From contig ML058550.1 of NCBI GenBank assembly GCA_003013855.2, forward strand, positions 1,518,001-1,582,000: 64,000 bases of DNA, given 5' to 3'. Below, piece after piece: positions 12,540 through 23,994 of this stretch (position 1 is its first letter; every line of letters starts with the position of its first letter). The stretch comes from Liriodendron chinense (lineage: Eukaryota; Streptophyta; Magnoliopsida; Magnoliales; Magnoliaceae). A program made the translations under genes and the position numbers. The notes under the pieces are model-generated. The model made no database searches, had not been told where the DNA came from, and was given only the letters and a program-made list of their open reading frames with translations.

Positions 12540-13355
12540 TCATCCCAACTTACTGGGGTCGGTTATATGAATCTCATCCCGTCATTCCTCTCTATCAAGG
12601 TCATAAAATCTTTTCTTACTAACTCCATCCACATCCTTTTAGGCCTCCTTGTTGCCCTTCTATATAGCCTTCAACTTGAACCAACTTACCCCTTTTAGCT
12701 GGTCTGGTTCCTAGTCTCCAATGCACATGGCCAAACCATCTAAGCCTACTTTCCCTCATCTTACTACCTATTGAGGCTACTCCTAAGTTCCCACGAATAT
12801 GATCTTTTCTATTTATATCCTTCCTCGTCATACCACTCATCAAGTTCAACCTCCTTATTTTAGCTACACTCATTCTATGAACTCGGTGCTCTTTGACTGC
12901 CCAACATTCCATCCCATAAAGCATAGCTAGTCTTATAGTCATCCTATAAATCTCCTCTTCAGTTTGAGTGGTATGCAGAGATCACATAAAACTCCAAAGG
13001 CACATCTCCACTTCATCCACCCCAACTATAATTCTATGAGTAAGATCCTTCCCAATTTCTCCCTTCTCATGAATTATCAACCCAACTTATAGGAAGTGGT
13101 CATTTTGGGGTATTCATTGTTATTAAGATTGCATTTCATATGCTTTATTTTTGTTCAGCTAATTTTAAACCTTTGCGTTCTAAAGCATCCCTCCATAGTT
13201 CTAGCTTTGCTTTGTGTTCTAAAGCATCCCTCCATAGTTCTAGCTTTGCATTTACCCCCATCCCTACTCTCGTCAATCAAACCATGTCATCTATAACAAC
13301 ATACAACACAGGACCTCTTCCAGATCACACATTATCAAAGGCAAAATTAAAGTGA
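12540..13355 (-). pseudogene. LINE (non-LTR retrotransposon) 3' fragment
   Basis: Read on the - strand, the order is the end of a reverse transcriptase (LWRDALE..KGLK), then MLYGMECWAVK, then RLRWFGHV, a tail typical of one plant LINE group. It ends with the 'ccagtaagttgggatgagg' motif followed by a (GATGAT) run near 12530. A second copy on the + strand occurs at 49978-51384, and the end motif alone recurs near 18390-18470. A 39-bp segment is duplicated in tandem inside it. Confidence 0.75.
13172..13249 (-). repeat. 39-bp tandem duplication inside the LINE fragment
   Basis: Units 13172-13210 and 13211-13249 are nearly identical. The period is 39 bp (13 codons), so the duplication is in frame. 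It repeats the reverse-transcriptase segment AKLELWRDALE. Confidence 0.85.
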
Positions 13356-13759
13356 ATGGTTTCTATAAGAGGGAAAGTCCACGAGTCATGTCTAAAAGTG
13401 AATGGTTTCTGTTTGAGGTGGATTGGTCGATGATCTATTTTGCGAATAAGCTCCTTAAAGCATGGAAGTTTGATTTCAAATGGGAAGAGATGAAATTCCC
13501 TAGCATATATCTCTTCTAGCAACATGGTGATCTATATGGAAGGAGCGGAATAAGGGGCTTTAGAAATAAATCAAAAAGCATCTATCTAGTGGCAAAAAAT
13601 GATATGGGACATGATAATTTCCTAAGACATGTAAGGAATTCGAGGGAGTTGCCCATGATACTCTAAGAAAAGGTTGGTTTGACATTATTAAAGAATTAGA
13701 TGTCCTTCTACAATTCACTTGGTTTGGGAGCCTCCTCTAAGTGGAATGTGGAAGGTCTA

Positions 13760-14714
13760 TGATGCGGACATCTAGCCTTCAAAGTCTATCGGCGAAGAAA
13801 GCGCCCACCACAAGCATCTTCCTTGTGGTTAGGCGATGATTGAGGAGCATTGAAGACCTTACACATGTAGTCCGAGACATTTGAAAAGACTCCACCTTGG
13901 GAAGACATGTGTGAGTTGCTTGGAGGAGATATGATCAGACCGTTGGATCGTGATGATGATGTGATTGGACCGTTGGTTCATTGTGGCCCACTTTCATCAC
14001 ACCATCATTGGAGCGCATTGGACATCTTAGATTTGAGTTTATTTAAGCATTTTTTACTTATTTGAGTTTCGGGTTAGTGTGGGTACGTTTTTTTCATGCA
14101 AATGTCTTTTTTTTGAAATTTTGTTAGTAGGGGTATTTTGGTAATTATACTAATTCCGAATTTTATAAGGGTGTTGCCCTAAACCTTTTTGATTAGTTGT
14201 TGATTTATGAAAAAAAGCAAACCTTTGGTTGCCTCCTTCCTCTTTCCCTCTCTCATGGTGCTTCTTCTTCTTCCTTGATCTCCTTCTTCTCTATTCTTCT
14301 TGTGCCCCTCCAACTTCTTCCAGGTATTTCATCTTCTATTACTATCCTTCTAAACTTCTGTTTTGTTTATTCCCCACGATCTAAACCTTGAGAATCGATC
14401 CAAACCCTAAACCCCCAAATTCTCAAATCCCTAATCCGAGAAACCTCCTGGTTCTTCGGACTAGTGATCCTCATTGATCGATTGGGTATGACCATGCAAG
14501 ATCGGGAGGTTCCATCCCTCGCCGGGTCCAACCTAAGCAATAATTGAATTACATACTCCACGGTTGTGATGATGGCCCGTCCCATTGCATGTTTCCTTTA
14601 TGATTTTCTTAGTTTATGATGATTGATGCTAGATTTCATTATTATTATTGCTTTTATTTCCGCTGAATAATTGTGTTCATGAGCATGCATCATATTTAGG
14701 GCTGTCCTGCATCA
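13760..14714 (+). repeat. 5' LTR of the gypsy element
   Basis: 955 bp with TG/CA ends and short terminal inverted repeats (TGATGC/GCATCA). It contains a 64-codon frame identical to one in the 3' LTR; this is a product of LTR identity, not a gene. Confidence 0.93.
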
Positions 14715-14718
14715 AATT

Positions 14719-14729
14719 TGGTATCAGAG
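14719..14729 (+). other. Primer-binding site, initiator Met tRNA type
   Basis: TGGTATCAGAG starts four bases after the LTR end and matches the complement of the 3' end of plant initiator methionine tRNA. This is the usual minus-strand primer of plant LTR retrotransposons. Confidence 0.9.
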
Positions 14730-14808
14730 AATAGGCTTGCATGGTTTGTGTCTAGATCGAGTTATCAAATTAGGGTTTTGATTTTTAGGTTTGTTTTAGG
14801 AAATGTCC

Positions 14809-14984
14809 AGATTTAGAAAGTTTCCAATTTTAGAAAGTTTCCTAATTTGGAAAATTTTCAGATTTAGAAACTTTCCAATTTTAGAAAGTTTCCTAATTTG
14901 GAAAATTTTCAGATTTAGACAATTTCCAATTTTAGAAACTTTCCAATTTTAGAAAGTTTCCTAATTTGGAAAAATTCCAGATTT
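14809..14984 (+). repeat. Tandem ~51-bp repeats in the element leader
   Basis: About three imperfect units, each containing 'agatttagaaa', 'tttccaattttagaaa' and 'gtttcctaatttggaaaa', lie between the primer-binding site and the ORF. They make the leader very AT-rich. A role in RNA structure or packaging is possible but only conjecture. Confidence 0.8.
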
Positions 14985-15083
14985 GAGTCGCATCATCTAG
15001 AATTAATTAGTGTCAGTTCATTGTAGTTTAAATTCATTGCATTCGTATTGTGAGTCACCCAGTCCATAGTCTCCCCGTAGTGA

Positions 15084-17225
15084 ATGGAGTATAGGCGTTT
15101 GAGATCTTCAGGGCCATTAAGTGTTGTCGTGTGGCCGTCAAGACCCAATAGAAAGCCGAACTCCGATGATTTGGCTAACTTTAATGGTCACATGGACCCA
15201 CAAACCTTCCTTGATTGGCTTAAGGACTTGGACTATTTTTTTGATTGGTATGATATGTCAAGTTATCGTCGAGTGAGGTTTGCCAAGTGGAAATTGGAGG
15301 GCCAAGCCAAGTCGTTTTGGACAGATTTGGAGCGACGACTTGATAAAGTTGGGAGAGCCCCGATATCACAATGGGACGAGATGAAAGAGCGTTTGAAAGA
15401 AAAATATCTTCCCATCTCTTATCGTGAAAAGCCCTTGGGTCAGAAGAGAGTTGCCCCACCTTCTCATCCAAACACAGAACCAATATGGTCCCCTCCTTGT
15501 AAAGTGGTCCAACCCATCATTAAGGAAATCTCAGCTTATGAACAATTTGAGTGTTTAACACCAATTATATTTCCTTGCAAGCGAGATAATACCTTGGTAA
15601 ATGGCCAGTTGGAAGAATCCAAACATGATGTTTATGAAGTGGAAGAGTACGTGCCTAACGTCAGTAGTGAGGAAATGGAAGAAATTAAGGCATCGCTCAT
15701 CATCGTTGAGGATGACGAAGTGTGTGTTAGTGATGAAAAGGTCGAAGAGTTTGAGACCACACCACTTCCGAGTGTCATGTGTGATGTAATTGATACAGTC
15801 TCCCAATCTCTGTCTCTTACCATGGTGAACACAAATGAAATTGAAGAAGAGACTAGTGAGGATATGATGATAGACACCCACATGACTTGTGACATCCCAC
15901 CAGATGATTTATGGGATAAATTTTCACCCATATGGGACATTCAACACACAATTGATCTTGTCCCTAAGTTGGTCTTGTCAAGCTTTCCTCCATACCAGGG
16001 GAACCCCATAGAAAATATAGAAATGCAGTGTCAATTTGATAAACTTCTTGGGGAAGAATTCAATAAGGAAAGTTTGAGTTGGAGTTTTGTTTTGTGTGTC
16101 ATGCCTGGTCTTTTCACTTCCAAGAATAATGGCATGTGGCACACAAGTGGGCATATCCTGACCGTCCACAAAGCTTCAGTCAAGTGCCATGCTATCATGC
16201 GATGTATTCATGTCATGGTGGATATGATGACCTTAGTCCTTATTCCGTATCTTAGTGACATTTTGGACATAATGGCTGATGCCAAGATCTGCTTAAGATT
16301 TGGTATTACTAATGTTTGTTCTCAAGTGTTGGGATACCTGAAAATCATCCTTGTTTATAATACTTATAATGAGAAATTATGTGTCATCCATGGGAAGTGT
16401 CCTTTTGTTTTAGTTTTTCAAATTCTAGGTCATAGGATTGTTTATTTTCATAGGATTGTTTATTCCAAGTTCATGGATTTTTCAGCGTGTCCTTTAGTGT
16501 CACCTATGTCTGTCATCCAAAGGTCTTCAGAGTCAACCAATGCATTCACACGCCATATTCATGATTTGCATACACATATTAGACAGCGGATAAACAAGAG
16601 CAATGATGATTCTAAAATCTCAGCTGATTCTCATCGTAAATTGCAAGAATTTCAGGAAGGAGACTATATAATGGTGAGGATAAGGCTAGAGCGGTTCTCA
16701 CAAGGTTCCACTAAGAAATTACAAACGCGTAGTGCTGGACCATTCAAAATATTGCAGAAGGTTGGGTCTAGCGTGTATCGGATCGACCTTCTATTTGAAA
16801 TGGGCATTAACCCAACTTTTAATGTGGAAGATCTAGTCCGTTCCCACCATCCCATCGTTGATCCATCATCTCTCTTATGGCCCTTTTCTGATTTTATTTC
16901 ACAACCCCTCTCACCCCTTCCTCCACCTAATATTCATAAAGAAGAAATTGAGGAAATCTTGGATGAGGAGATAGTGTTTACGAGAGACGGAGGTTTCCAA
17001 AGATACCTTGTCAAATGGAAGAACAAGCCACCGTCAGAATCTACATGGTTGATAGAAGTGGAGTTACAGAGCGTTAACCCAAATTTACTAGAGCGCCACA
17101 AGAGTTTTAACTCGTCGGAGTCGAGTTCTTCTCAGACGAGGAGAATGATGCGGACATCTAGCCTTCAAAGTCTATCGGCGAAGAAAGCGCCCACCACAAG
17201 CATCTTCCTTGTGGTTAGGCGATGA
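15084..17225 (+). CDS. Chimeric Gag / integrase-tail / chromodomain retroelement protein
   Basis: An uninterrupted 713-codon ORF. Residues about 37-112 are a retrotransposon Gag core (FLDWLKDLDYFF, then KFAKW-like KWKLEGQAKSFW, then WDEMKERLKEKYLP). Residues about 300-350 keep a distorted start of reverse transcriptase (NKESLSW, then NNGMWHTSG, where intact relatives have the KDGSWRMC context), but no catalytic motif follows. Residues about 490-585 match the integrase C-terminus (FTRHIHDLHTHIRQRI, EGDYIMVRIRLERF, NPTFNVEDLV). Residues 620-675 are a chromodomain (EILDEEIV, then RYLVKWKNKPPSESTWL). No zinc knuckle, no protease D(S/T)G and no RT YxDD are seen. An acidic segment spans about 180-270. 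The last 26 or so codons lie inside the 3' LTR. Such a product could target chromatin and bind RNA but cannot copy it. The ATG at 15084 is the first in frame. Confidence 0.85.
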   Translation: MEYRRLRSSGPLSVVVWPSRPNRKPNSDDLANFNGHMDPQTFLDWLKDLDYFFDWYDMSSYRRVRFAKWKLEGQAKSFWTDLERRLDKVGRAPISQWDEMKERLKEKYLPISYREKPLGQKRVAPPSHPNTEPIWSPPCKVVQPIIKEISAYEQFECLTPIIFPCKRDNTLVNGQLEESKHDVYEVEEYVPNVSSEEMEEIKASLIIVEDDEVCVSDEKVEEFETTPLPSVMCDVIDTVSQSLSLTMVNTNEIEEETSEDMMIDTHMTCDIPPDDLWDKFSPIWDIQHTIDLVPKLVLSSFPPYQGNPIENIEMQCQFDKLLGEEFNKESLSWSFVLCVMPGLFTSKNNGMWHTSGHILTVHKASVKCHAIMRCIHVMVDMMTLVLIPYLSDILDIMADAKICLRFGITNVCSQVLGYLKIILVYNTYNEKLCVIHGKCPFVLVFQILGHRIVYFHRIVYSKFMDFSACPLVSPMSVIQRSSESTNAFTRHIHDLHTHIRQRINKSNDDSKISADSHRKLQEFQEGDYIMVRIRLERFSQGSTKKLQTRSAGPFKILQKVGSSVYRIDLLFEMGINPTFNVEDLVRSHHPIVDPSSLLWPFSDFISQPLSPLPPPNIHKEEIEEILDEEIVFTRDGGFQRYLVKWKNKPPSESTWLIEVELQSVNPNLLERHKSFNSSESSSSQTRRMMRTSSLQSLSAKKAPTTSIFLVVRR

Positions 17226-18101
17226 TTGAGGAGCATTGAAGACCTTACACATGTAGTCCGAGACATTTGAAAAGACTCCACCTTGGGAAGACATGTGTGA
17301 GTTGCTTGGAGGAGATATGATCAGACCGTTGGATCGTGATGATGATGTGATTGGACCGTTGGTTCATTGTGGCCCACTTTCATCACACCATCATTGGAGC
17401 GCATTGGACATCTTAGATTTGAGTTTATTTTATGCATTTTTTACTTATTTGAGTTTCGGGTTAGTGTGGGTACGTTTTTTTCATGCAAATGTCTTTTTTT
17501 TGAAATTTTGTTAGTAGGGGTATTTTGGTAATTATACTAATTCCGAATTTTATAAGGGTGTTGCCCTAAACCTTTTTGATTAGTTGTTGATTTATGAAAA
17601 AAAGCAAACCTTTGGTTGCCTCCTTCCTCTTTCCCTCTCTCATGGTGCTTCTTCTTCTTCCTTGATCTCCTTCTTCTCTATTCTTCTTGTGCCCCTCCAA
17701 CTTCTTCCAGGTATTTCATCTTCTATTACTATCCTTCTAAACTTCTGTTTTGTTTATTCCCCACGATCTAAACCTTGAGAATCGATCCAAACCCTAAACC
17801 CCCAAATTCTCAAATCCCTAATCCGAGAAACCTCCTGGTTCTTCGGACTAGTGATCCTCATTGATCGATTGGGTATGACCATGCAAGATCGGGAGGTTCC
17901 ATCCCTCGCCGGGTCCAACCTAAGCAATAATTGAATTACATACTCCACGGTTGTGATGATGGCCCGTCCCATTGCATGTTTCCTTTATGATTTTCTTAGT
18001 TTATGATGATTGATGCTAGATTTCATTATTATTATTGCTTTTATTTCCGCTGAATAATTGTGTTCATGAGCATGCATCATATTTAGGGCTGTCCTGCATC
18101 A
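17146..18101 (+). repeat. 3' LTR of the gypsy element
   Basis: 956 bp, nearly identical to the 5' LTR, ending CCTGCATCA followed by the target-site copy GTCTA. The ORF of the element stops 80 bp into it. Confidence 0.93.
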
Positions 18102-18106
18102 GTCTA

Positions 18107-21100
18107 ACTTCAACGGAAGCTCAAGTGAGCATCGAGGTTAGGAAGAAAATTGGAGGTCATCACAGATGATCAGGGGACGATTCATCGTGTCTACGTGGGT
18201 CTAATTGGAACATTTATGGATCATTGATCAAACCATATGCATTATAAGAAAAATGAACTACCTATTTCTTGAGTTATTGATTGGAAGATTAGGATCATCT
18301 GACCAAAGTGTTCTTTTAAAGGTGGGACCCACAAAAATGGTCTAGATCAATGATTCAATTGATTATAATAGAATCAATGCCGTCGTCATCATTGTCATCT
18401 AAACCTTTTCTCAATTAATCGGGGCCAGCTACTTCAATCATGTCCTGTCATTCCACTCTAACAAGGGTCGGATTCATGATATAGCATAAGTTTGATGCAA
18501 GCTGCCAACCAAACGTAACCCTCCTTTATAAGACCTTGGAATCAGCAATTATTAGACTTTATGCAGCCCATCAAACCGTTATTGACACATGTACATATTT
18601 ATTCATTAGATTATATTGAGTTTTTCCAATATTGGAGTTTATGTCTATGGACGTGATCGTTTCATAATAATGTATTCATATAGATATTCATATTGGCGAT
18701 TATGATGAGATATAGATAACATTCATTGATTAAAGGCTTGGTCCGTTTCTCGCACGGCGTAGATGATTGTGCAGCTATGCACAACAGGAGTAATGCAAAT
18801 TGAGATGCATGTACATACGAGATGTACCTCCACCCTTATTTATGAGATAATTAGGATGAGATCTCACATTGATCGGCACCATCAGCTCCATACCTAGTTA
18901 GATCATGTAAGCATATATATTGTAGCGGGGATGGATCATTGGTTGATTAAATGGATCCCGTATTGCAATCACCTAGATGACAAATGCCTGACCATTCATG
19001 ATGTGTGAATTGAGCCACATGTATTGTGAGGCCAATTACTTACAAGTAACTGATTGATTCCAGTCCGGTCGTGCGAGTATGCTAGTCTCATAAGTGACTC
19101 ATATCATCATTGCTCCACGCTGCATGGCAAGCTCTCCATAAGGTGACGTAACCTTGGCGTGTATTCTCAAGGCCATGCGCACAAATTCAGTTGGGTCAAA
19201 AGCACTCCAGAATGTGGCCAAATCAAGATCGGGTCATGAAAATGGGATGTAGGAATATCGTAGATGATCACATAGTGGTGATCATGCACAGGAGACTTAT
19301 CTAATGTGTCAGATTGAATGGACAGTCTGATTTTATTTTGAATTGTTTTTTAAAAAATATTTGAATATCATTATATTAATATCTTCAACAGATTTCAATC
19401 GATCAAGTTTACAAAGATAAAATTAATTTAATCTCAAAAGTATGTAAGTCTAGGTCATGATCAAAGAATTGGAATTTCTACGCATGCACATACGGAATCA
19501 AATGTGCCCGATTCGGTGTGATAAGATGAATGTTCTAAGACAAGTGGTTGGAGAATGTGACAAATCATTTTTGGTCCACTTGTAAATTTTGTGCAATGTC
19601 ACCCCCTAAGGAGGATTATAGTCTTAGAGTCTCACACCAAATCTACTTGATTGTTGAGTGTAGATTAGTTTTTTCTAATTAGGAGGTAGCGCAGTAATTT
19701 GGTACACCTCATTACCCCATGACATAAGAGATGTTGGAGTTAGTCTCTAATTGAAATTTCTCTAAGATAAAGGCCTATAAATTAGGTGTAAGGCTCCGGT
19801 TTGAGACACTTCTCTTCCTGGAGAAATCCCTTCTCTTCAGCCCTAGCCCTAGAGAAATCCCCTCTCTCTTAGAAACACCAAATTTAGAGGTTTCATAGTA
19901 TGTATAGTGTTCTCTTCCCTTTTGGTTGAGAATCTGCATCTTTAGTGGGCTTTCCTTCGTCTCCATGTGTTTCTTCATGTAGCTAGGAAGGCAATCATAG
20001 TACGCATTTGAAGTAATTTTGCTCCTGAAATTTTTTAAATTGGTGTATTTTTCAACGCTTCTGCTTATGGCAAGGGAGCACAAAACTCCCATAGGTGCGA
20101 TGGAATAGACTATTACATGGGCTAATTACAATCAAGCACTATCTAATAGTCTAGTACATAGGTTGATTACAATCAACAAGTTTGTAATATAATCAATGTG
20201 AATTGTCTATTTTCATAACTAGTAGATGGTTAGGATCATCTGACCAAGGTGAATTTTTTAGAGGCAGGAGCAATACAAGGAAGCAAGGACAGACCCACAT
20301 GATGATGTTCTAGATCAATGATCTGCATTGCAACATTGAGATCTTGGGAAATACATATATCCCTTTCTCACATCCCACAAATTTAAAAAATCGAATAAGA
20401 TAACATATCCTTATCTACACAATCACACATGAATTTTTGAGGTCCACTAGCACCACATGCCACTTAACAAACTGGCAGATGTGAAGATGTTCTTGGCCTC
20501 TCACCAAAAATTAGGCCAGCCCACTCATTAAGAAAGCTAAATGGATGGCAAGTTGTTTTAAACCTTCATTTGTTTCCATATGAGGTGGTCTGCCCAAAGA
20601 ATGGGCAGCCTGATTTATGTGCAATGTCACCAGCACAGCAGGGTCCACTTTATGCAGAACATGTTTCATTTCAGAATGTGCACTGCATGTGCATAGCGGA
20701 TGAAGGGGGCAGCGCATAAAGGTCCGCCTTACTCATGGAATGCAGGCCTGCACACATGCAGCATGTGGAAAGCAGGTGCCTATAGAGCTACCAAACCTCT
20801 TAATTTCAAACCATACTCAGCGAACCCCTCAAATTAGAAACAAATAATAATAAATAGAAATCTTTTATTTGTAATTAGTCCATCATCAAGATATCTTGTT
20901 CCGCCCATGAAAATCAACTGCAATTGATGTAAACCAGCTGACAAAGTTATAGAGCAAGTTTAATTTTGGGAGCCATACTTACCTCTTTGACACGTGAAAA
21001 GCAAAGAGATATAATGCAGTACTCCCGTATAAAATAATAATAATAACAACAACAACTCAATTGCAAATGCAGTATTCTTTAGTGAATCTAAATGTCACAA

Positions 21101-21160
21101 GTCCATTACAAAACCCAAAACATATGATTATAGATTCCTAACCATGACTGTAACTTTACA
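18107..21160. other. Intergenic DNA with LINE end motif and possible LTR relic
   Basis: A LINE 3'-end motif of the 12540 family lies near 18390-18470. The stretch 19680-20100 has a TATA-like 'cctataaattagg' followed by a CT-rich leader, which could be an LTR relic, but no partner or boundaries were found. The rest looks unique and AT-rich, with no supported gene. Confidence 0.4.
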
Positions 21161-21164
21161 TGGT

Positions 21165-21232
21165 TCGAGCCCATAGCTTAATGTAGAGGGTGTGTTTCAA
21201 CGTTGAGGTCTTGGGTTCGAGCCCAGATTACA
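21165..21232 (+). repeat. tRNA-derived sequence (SINE head or tRNA relic)
   Basis: 'atagcttaatgtagagg' resembles a Pol III A box region and 'gggttcgagcccag' a B box, at roughly tRNA-like spacing. A second 'ggttcgagccc' precedes it at 21161. No full cloverleaf with an anticodon stem could be drawn, so this is not called as a functional tRNA gene. Confidence 0.35.
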
Positions 21233-21845
21233 AATAAATCTAAATTAACAGAAAGAATCTTCAAAGAAATTCTATAGAACTAGGAAATAAATTATAATTA
21301 AATAATGTATTATAAGTGGAATTTGTGGAAATATCAAAGCTGGATATAGCAAAACAGCAGTTTTAATTCAGCCAGCAATCTTACAGGTGGACCCCACTTT
21401 CCATGATCCAAACCATTCATCTAGTGGCCCCATTATGAATGGGTCATGCCATTATAAAAATAAAAGCCACCCATTGGAACACCATCAACAGGCAATGAAA
21501 CACACGATTACGTACATGTGATGGAAAATATTATTGTTGAATGGCCATCAATAACGGAGGCCACTAGATGAACGATATAGGTTATTTGAAGGAGTGTCCC
21601 ACATGTAAAGTTGTTTGAGCCCAAGTAAACAACAATGCCAATTACTTCACCCAAGAATCATATAATACCTTAAAAGACTATTTGGATTTTGCAAAATTAG
21701 CTTCAGCAAAACACCTCTAATTGACTAACCCAAGCTCATATAACCATCTGACATGGTTGCATCAGATTTGAAATTCTTAAAAATAGCTTCACCAAATTAG
21801 ACTAGACATGTTCAAGGTTTTGTAGAATTTCTCTTCTTAAAATTG

Positions 21846-22568
21846 TTTTTTTTTTTTTTTTTTTTTTTTGAAAGGTAAGGATATTATTAAAAGAGCAAAA
21901 GAAAAGGAAAACAATGGAAAAGGAGAGCAAAAACTAAAATGAACAAAAACTGTCAACACGACAGCCCAAAAATCCCAAACACGGGCTACATCTTAGGGAG
22001 CCCAATCCTTAAAAAACACCAAAACCCAAGAGAAAATCCCCGCCGAAGACGCCATATTGTTCGTGAAACCCTGATTATTCATTTCCATCTAGATGGCCCA
22101 AAGGACGGCAAGGAAGATAGTCCTCCATTTTCTTTTACCGATTGCGCATCCTAAATCAGCATGCCACTCACACATGAGATCCGCCATAGAGGATGGCATC
22201 ACCCGAGAGATCCCCGTCAATCTGAGAACGCTCCATCATATATCTGACGTAAATAGACAATGGATGAACAGATGATCCACCGTTTCTTCAGCACGAAAGC
22301 ACAACATACAAACGTTAGGGGTAAACCACCCACGCCTTTGAAGATTGTCAACTATTAGGATTCTGTTCCTGCCAATAAGTCATCCAAACGTAGCAACTTT
22401 TGGCGGAACGCCGTAGTGCCAAAGAGGAGCAGTGTGATGAAAAGAGATATCAAAAGTGGCAACAAGAGACTTGTAATAGGACTGAACTGAGAAAAACTTT
22501 GAGATTGAGGAATTCCAAATAATTGAGTCTTCTACCCCTTCCTCCAACTGGGATTCCAAATAATAAAG
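21846..22568 (-). mobile_element. 5'-truncated LINE insertion, 14-bp TSD
   Basis: On the - strand this insertion encodes a zf-RVT type LINE tail (KFFSVQSYYKSLVATFD, then PLWHYGVPPKVATFGW, then RGWFTPNVCMLCFRAEETVDHLF), a 3' end with AATAAAATCC and TTACCTTTC, and a poly(A) tail seen as poly(T) at 21846-21869. It is flanked by perfect copies of TCTTCTTAAAATTG (21832-21845 and 22569-22582). It is the same family as 26044-26691. The tail proper is intact, but the upstream ORF is lost. Confidence 0.88.
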
Positions 22569-22883
22569 TCTTCTTAAAATTGATAATGTCCAATTTTTCA
22601 TAAAATTGATTCCATTTTCAAGCAATCAATCAAATGGCTAGGATTGTCCAATGAAGGTGTTTTGTGCGGAATCGCCATCTATCCACAGGATGAAGAGGCA
22701 TTATACAATGCTCCAACTAGTAGGTTGTATGGTAGGCCCGTGATATGAACCCAATAAAATAAAAATAAAAATATTTATTGATAACTTGCCACTTCGAGGG
22801 GGCAAAACCTCCTTACAAGACTGACTTTTCTTTTTTCTCCCTCTCCCTTCATACTGCCATAGGACTTATTAACAACTACTCCC

Positions 22884-23503
22884 TAGTGCGGGCGGAATGT
22901 GGTGAGATCGAGCAACGTCTCTCTCACTGGGATAACTAATCTGAATCTCAGATCTACAAGGACTCCTCAACCTGTCTTCATCGAATCCACGACGGGATAT
23001 CTCAAATCCACGAGGCCTTCTCTTCGAATCCATGAAGAATGACTCGAATTCATGAGCAAATAAGAGAAAACTCTTAAGTTTTATTCAAAATATATCAAAG
23101 ATGTCTAAAACGAATTCCAAGCAACATTAAATAGTAAAAGAAACCCCAATCTACGTAACCTAAGTGTCCTAATTGCAAAAGGAAACCAAATAACATGAAA
23201 ATTCGCAAAATTTACTTAAAAACGGAAGTTTTCCGCGCACTTGTTATGCGTCCGCCGACCGGCCGGTCAGGGGCTCCAGCCGGTCAAAGTTAAGGGTCGA
23301 CCAGCCGATTTTGGGCTAAATTGGTCCAAAGAGTTCATAGACTCCCTGGACCTCATCCGACCAGTCGGCAAGGGCATTTTGCCGACGTTTGCCCCGGCTG
23401 GTTCAGCTCTTCTCCCAGTCCGATCTCGGGTTCTTCCGAGCCCACTCCTGGGTCCTCTTCCTAGCTCGTCTTGCCTCGATCGAGGGGTTGCCTCACTACA
23501 TCA
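22884..23503 (-). repeat. 3' LTR of the Gag-protease gypsy element
   Basis: 620 bp. Its outer end has lost the canonical base (TA in place of TG on the + strand). It contains GACCGGCCGGTC-type palindromes near 23255-23290. Confidence 0.88.
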
Positions 23504-23539
23504 GTCACCTCCTCTTGAAAGAAACTCGACCTCGAGCGG

Positions 23540-23965
23540 CCTTACACCATTGTTGCTTGAGATAAGGAGAGATTGCCCGTCTCCTTTGGTTCCTTGGTTT
23601 CCACGTGGTGTTGCTGGAGTGAGGGTGACCTTCCTTCCATCCTTGAAGAATGTGATAGTGTTGTCACGACCTTCATGCACAGCATCTCGATCATATTGCC
23701 ACGGGCGTCTAAATATCATGTGGCATGTGTCCATGTCGACGACATCGCATAGAACTCGATCCTTGTAGGATTTGCCGATCGAAAGTGAGACGAGACACTG
23801 TACTGTTCCTTGACCACCATCGTAGTGCCTTTTTGAATCCAATCAATCGCATATGGTGAGAGATGCGGTGTGGTTTTGAGTTTCAATTTCTTAACCATGG
23901 TATGCGATATTATGTTCTCACAACTACCACCATCGATGATCAAGGTACAAACTTTCCCTTCCACT
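23540..23965 (-). pseudogene. Retropepsin-like protease region
   Basis: On the - strand it encodes CTLIIDGGSCENIISHTMVKKL, the active-site region of a gypsy aspartic protease with DGGS in place of D(S/T)G. After a frame break it continues to the downstream block CLVSLSIGKSYKDRV, then RPWQYDRDAVHEGR and FFKDGRKVTLTPA. Two overlapping frames show that at least one frameshift has occurred. The coding region is cut off by the 3' LTR where reverse transcriptase should follow. Confidence 0.75.
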
Positions 23966-23994
23966 ATGCAGCTAGTGCGGAAGAGACCGTGTCG

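Larger units (their letters stand above)
13760..18101 (+). mobile_element. Ty3/gypsy chromovirus-type LTR retrotransposon, deletion derivative, TSD GTCTA
   Basis: The element has near-identical LTRs (13760-14714 and 17146-18101) starting TGATGCGGAC and ending CTGCATCA, flanked by the perfect 5-bp duplication GTCTA (13755-13759 and 18102-18106). A primer-binding site follows the 5' LTR and a purine-rich stretch (GACGAGGAGAA) precedes the 3' LTR. The 4.34-kb length is short for the family because protease, most of reverse transcriptase, RNase H and the integrase core are absent. The LTRs visibly differ at one small site (AAG versus TATG context near 14045/17430), so the insertion is recent. It likely needs proteins from a full-length relative to move. 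Confidence 0.93.
13640..18200 (+). pseudogene. Degenerate LINE RNase H-like region split by an LTR element
   Basis: The left flank (to 13759) encodes VWEPPLSGMWKV and the right flank (from 18102) encodes FNGSSSEHRG, then RGRFIVSTW after a frame break. Joined across the LTR element they resemble the start of plant LINE RNase H domains (W-PP-G-WKVN-DGSS). A stop and frameshifts make it non-functional. The assignment rests on these short motifs only. Confidence 0.4.

Noticed and set aside
14197..14391. 64-codon ORF duplicated at 17584 as a gene family
   Set aside because: Both copies lie at the same place within the two LTRs of one element; identity follows from LTR structure.
21165..21232. Functional tRNA gene
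   Set aside because: No complete cloverleaf, anticodon arm or terminator T-run in the expected place.
23241..23768. 175-codon + strand ORF
   Set aside because: It spans the gypsy LTR and the antisense of the protease region; no independent evidence.
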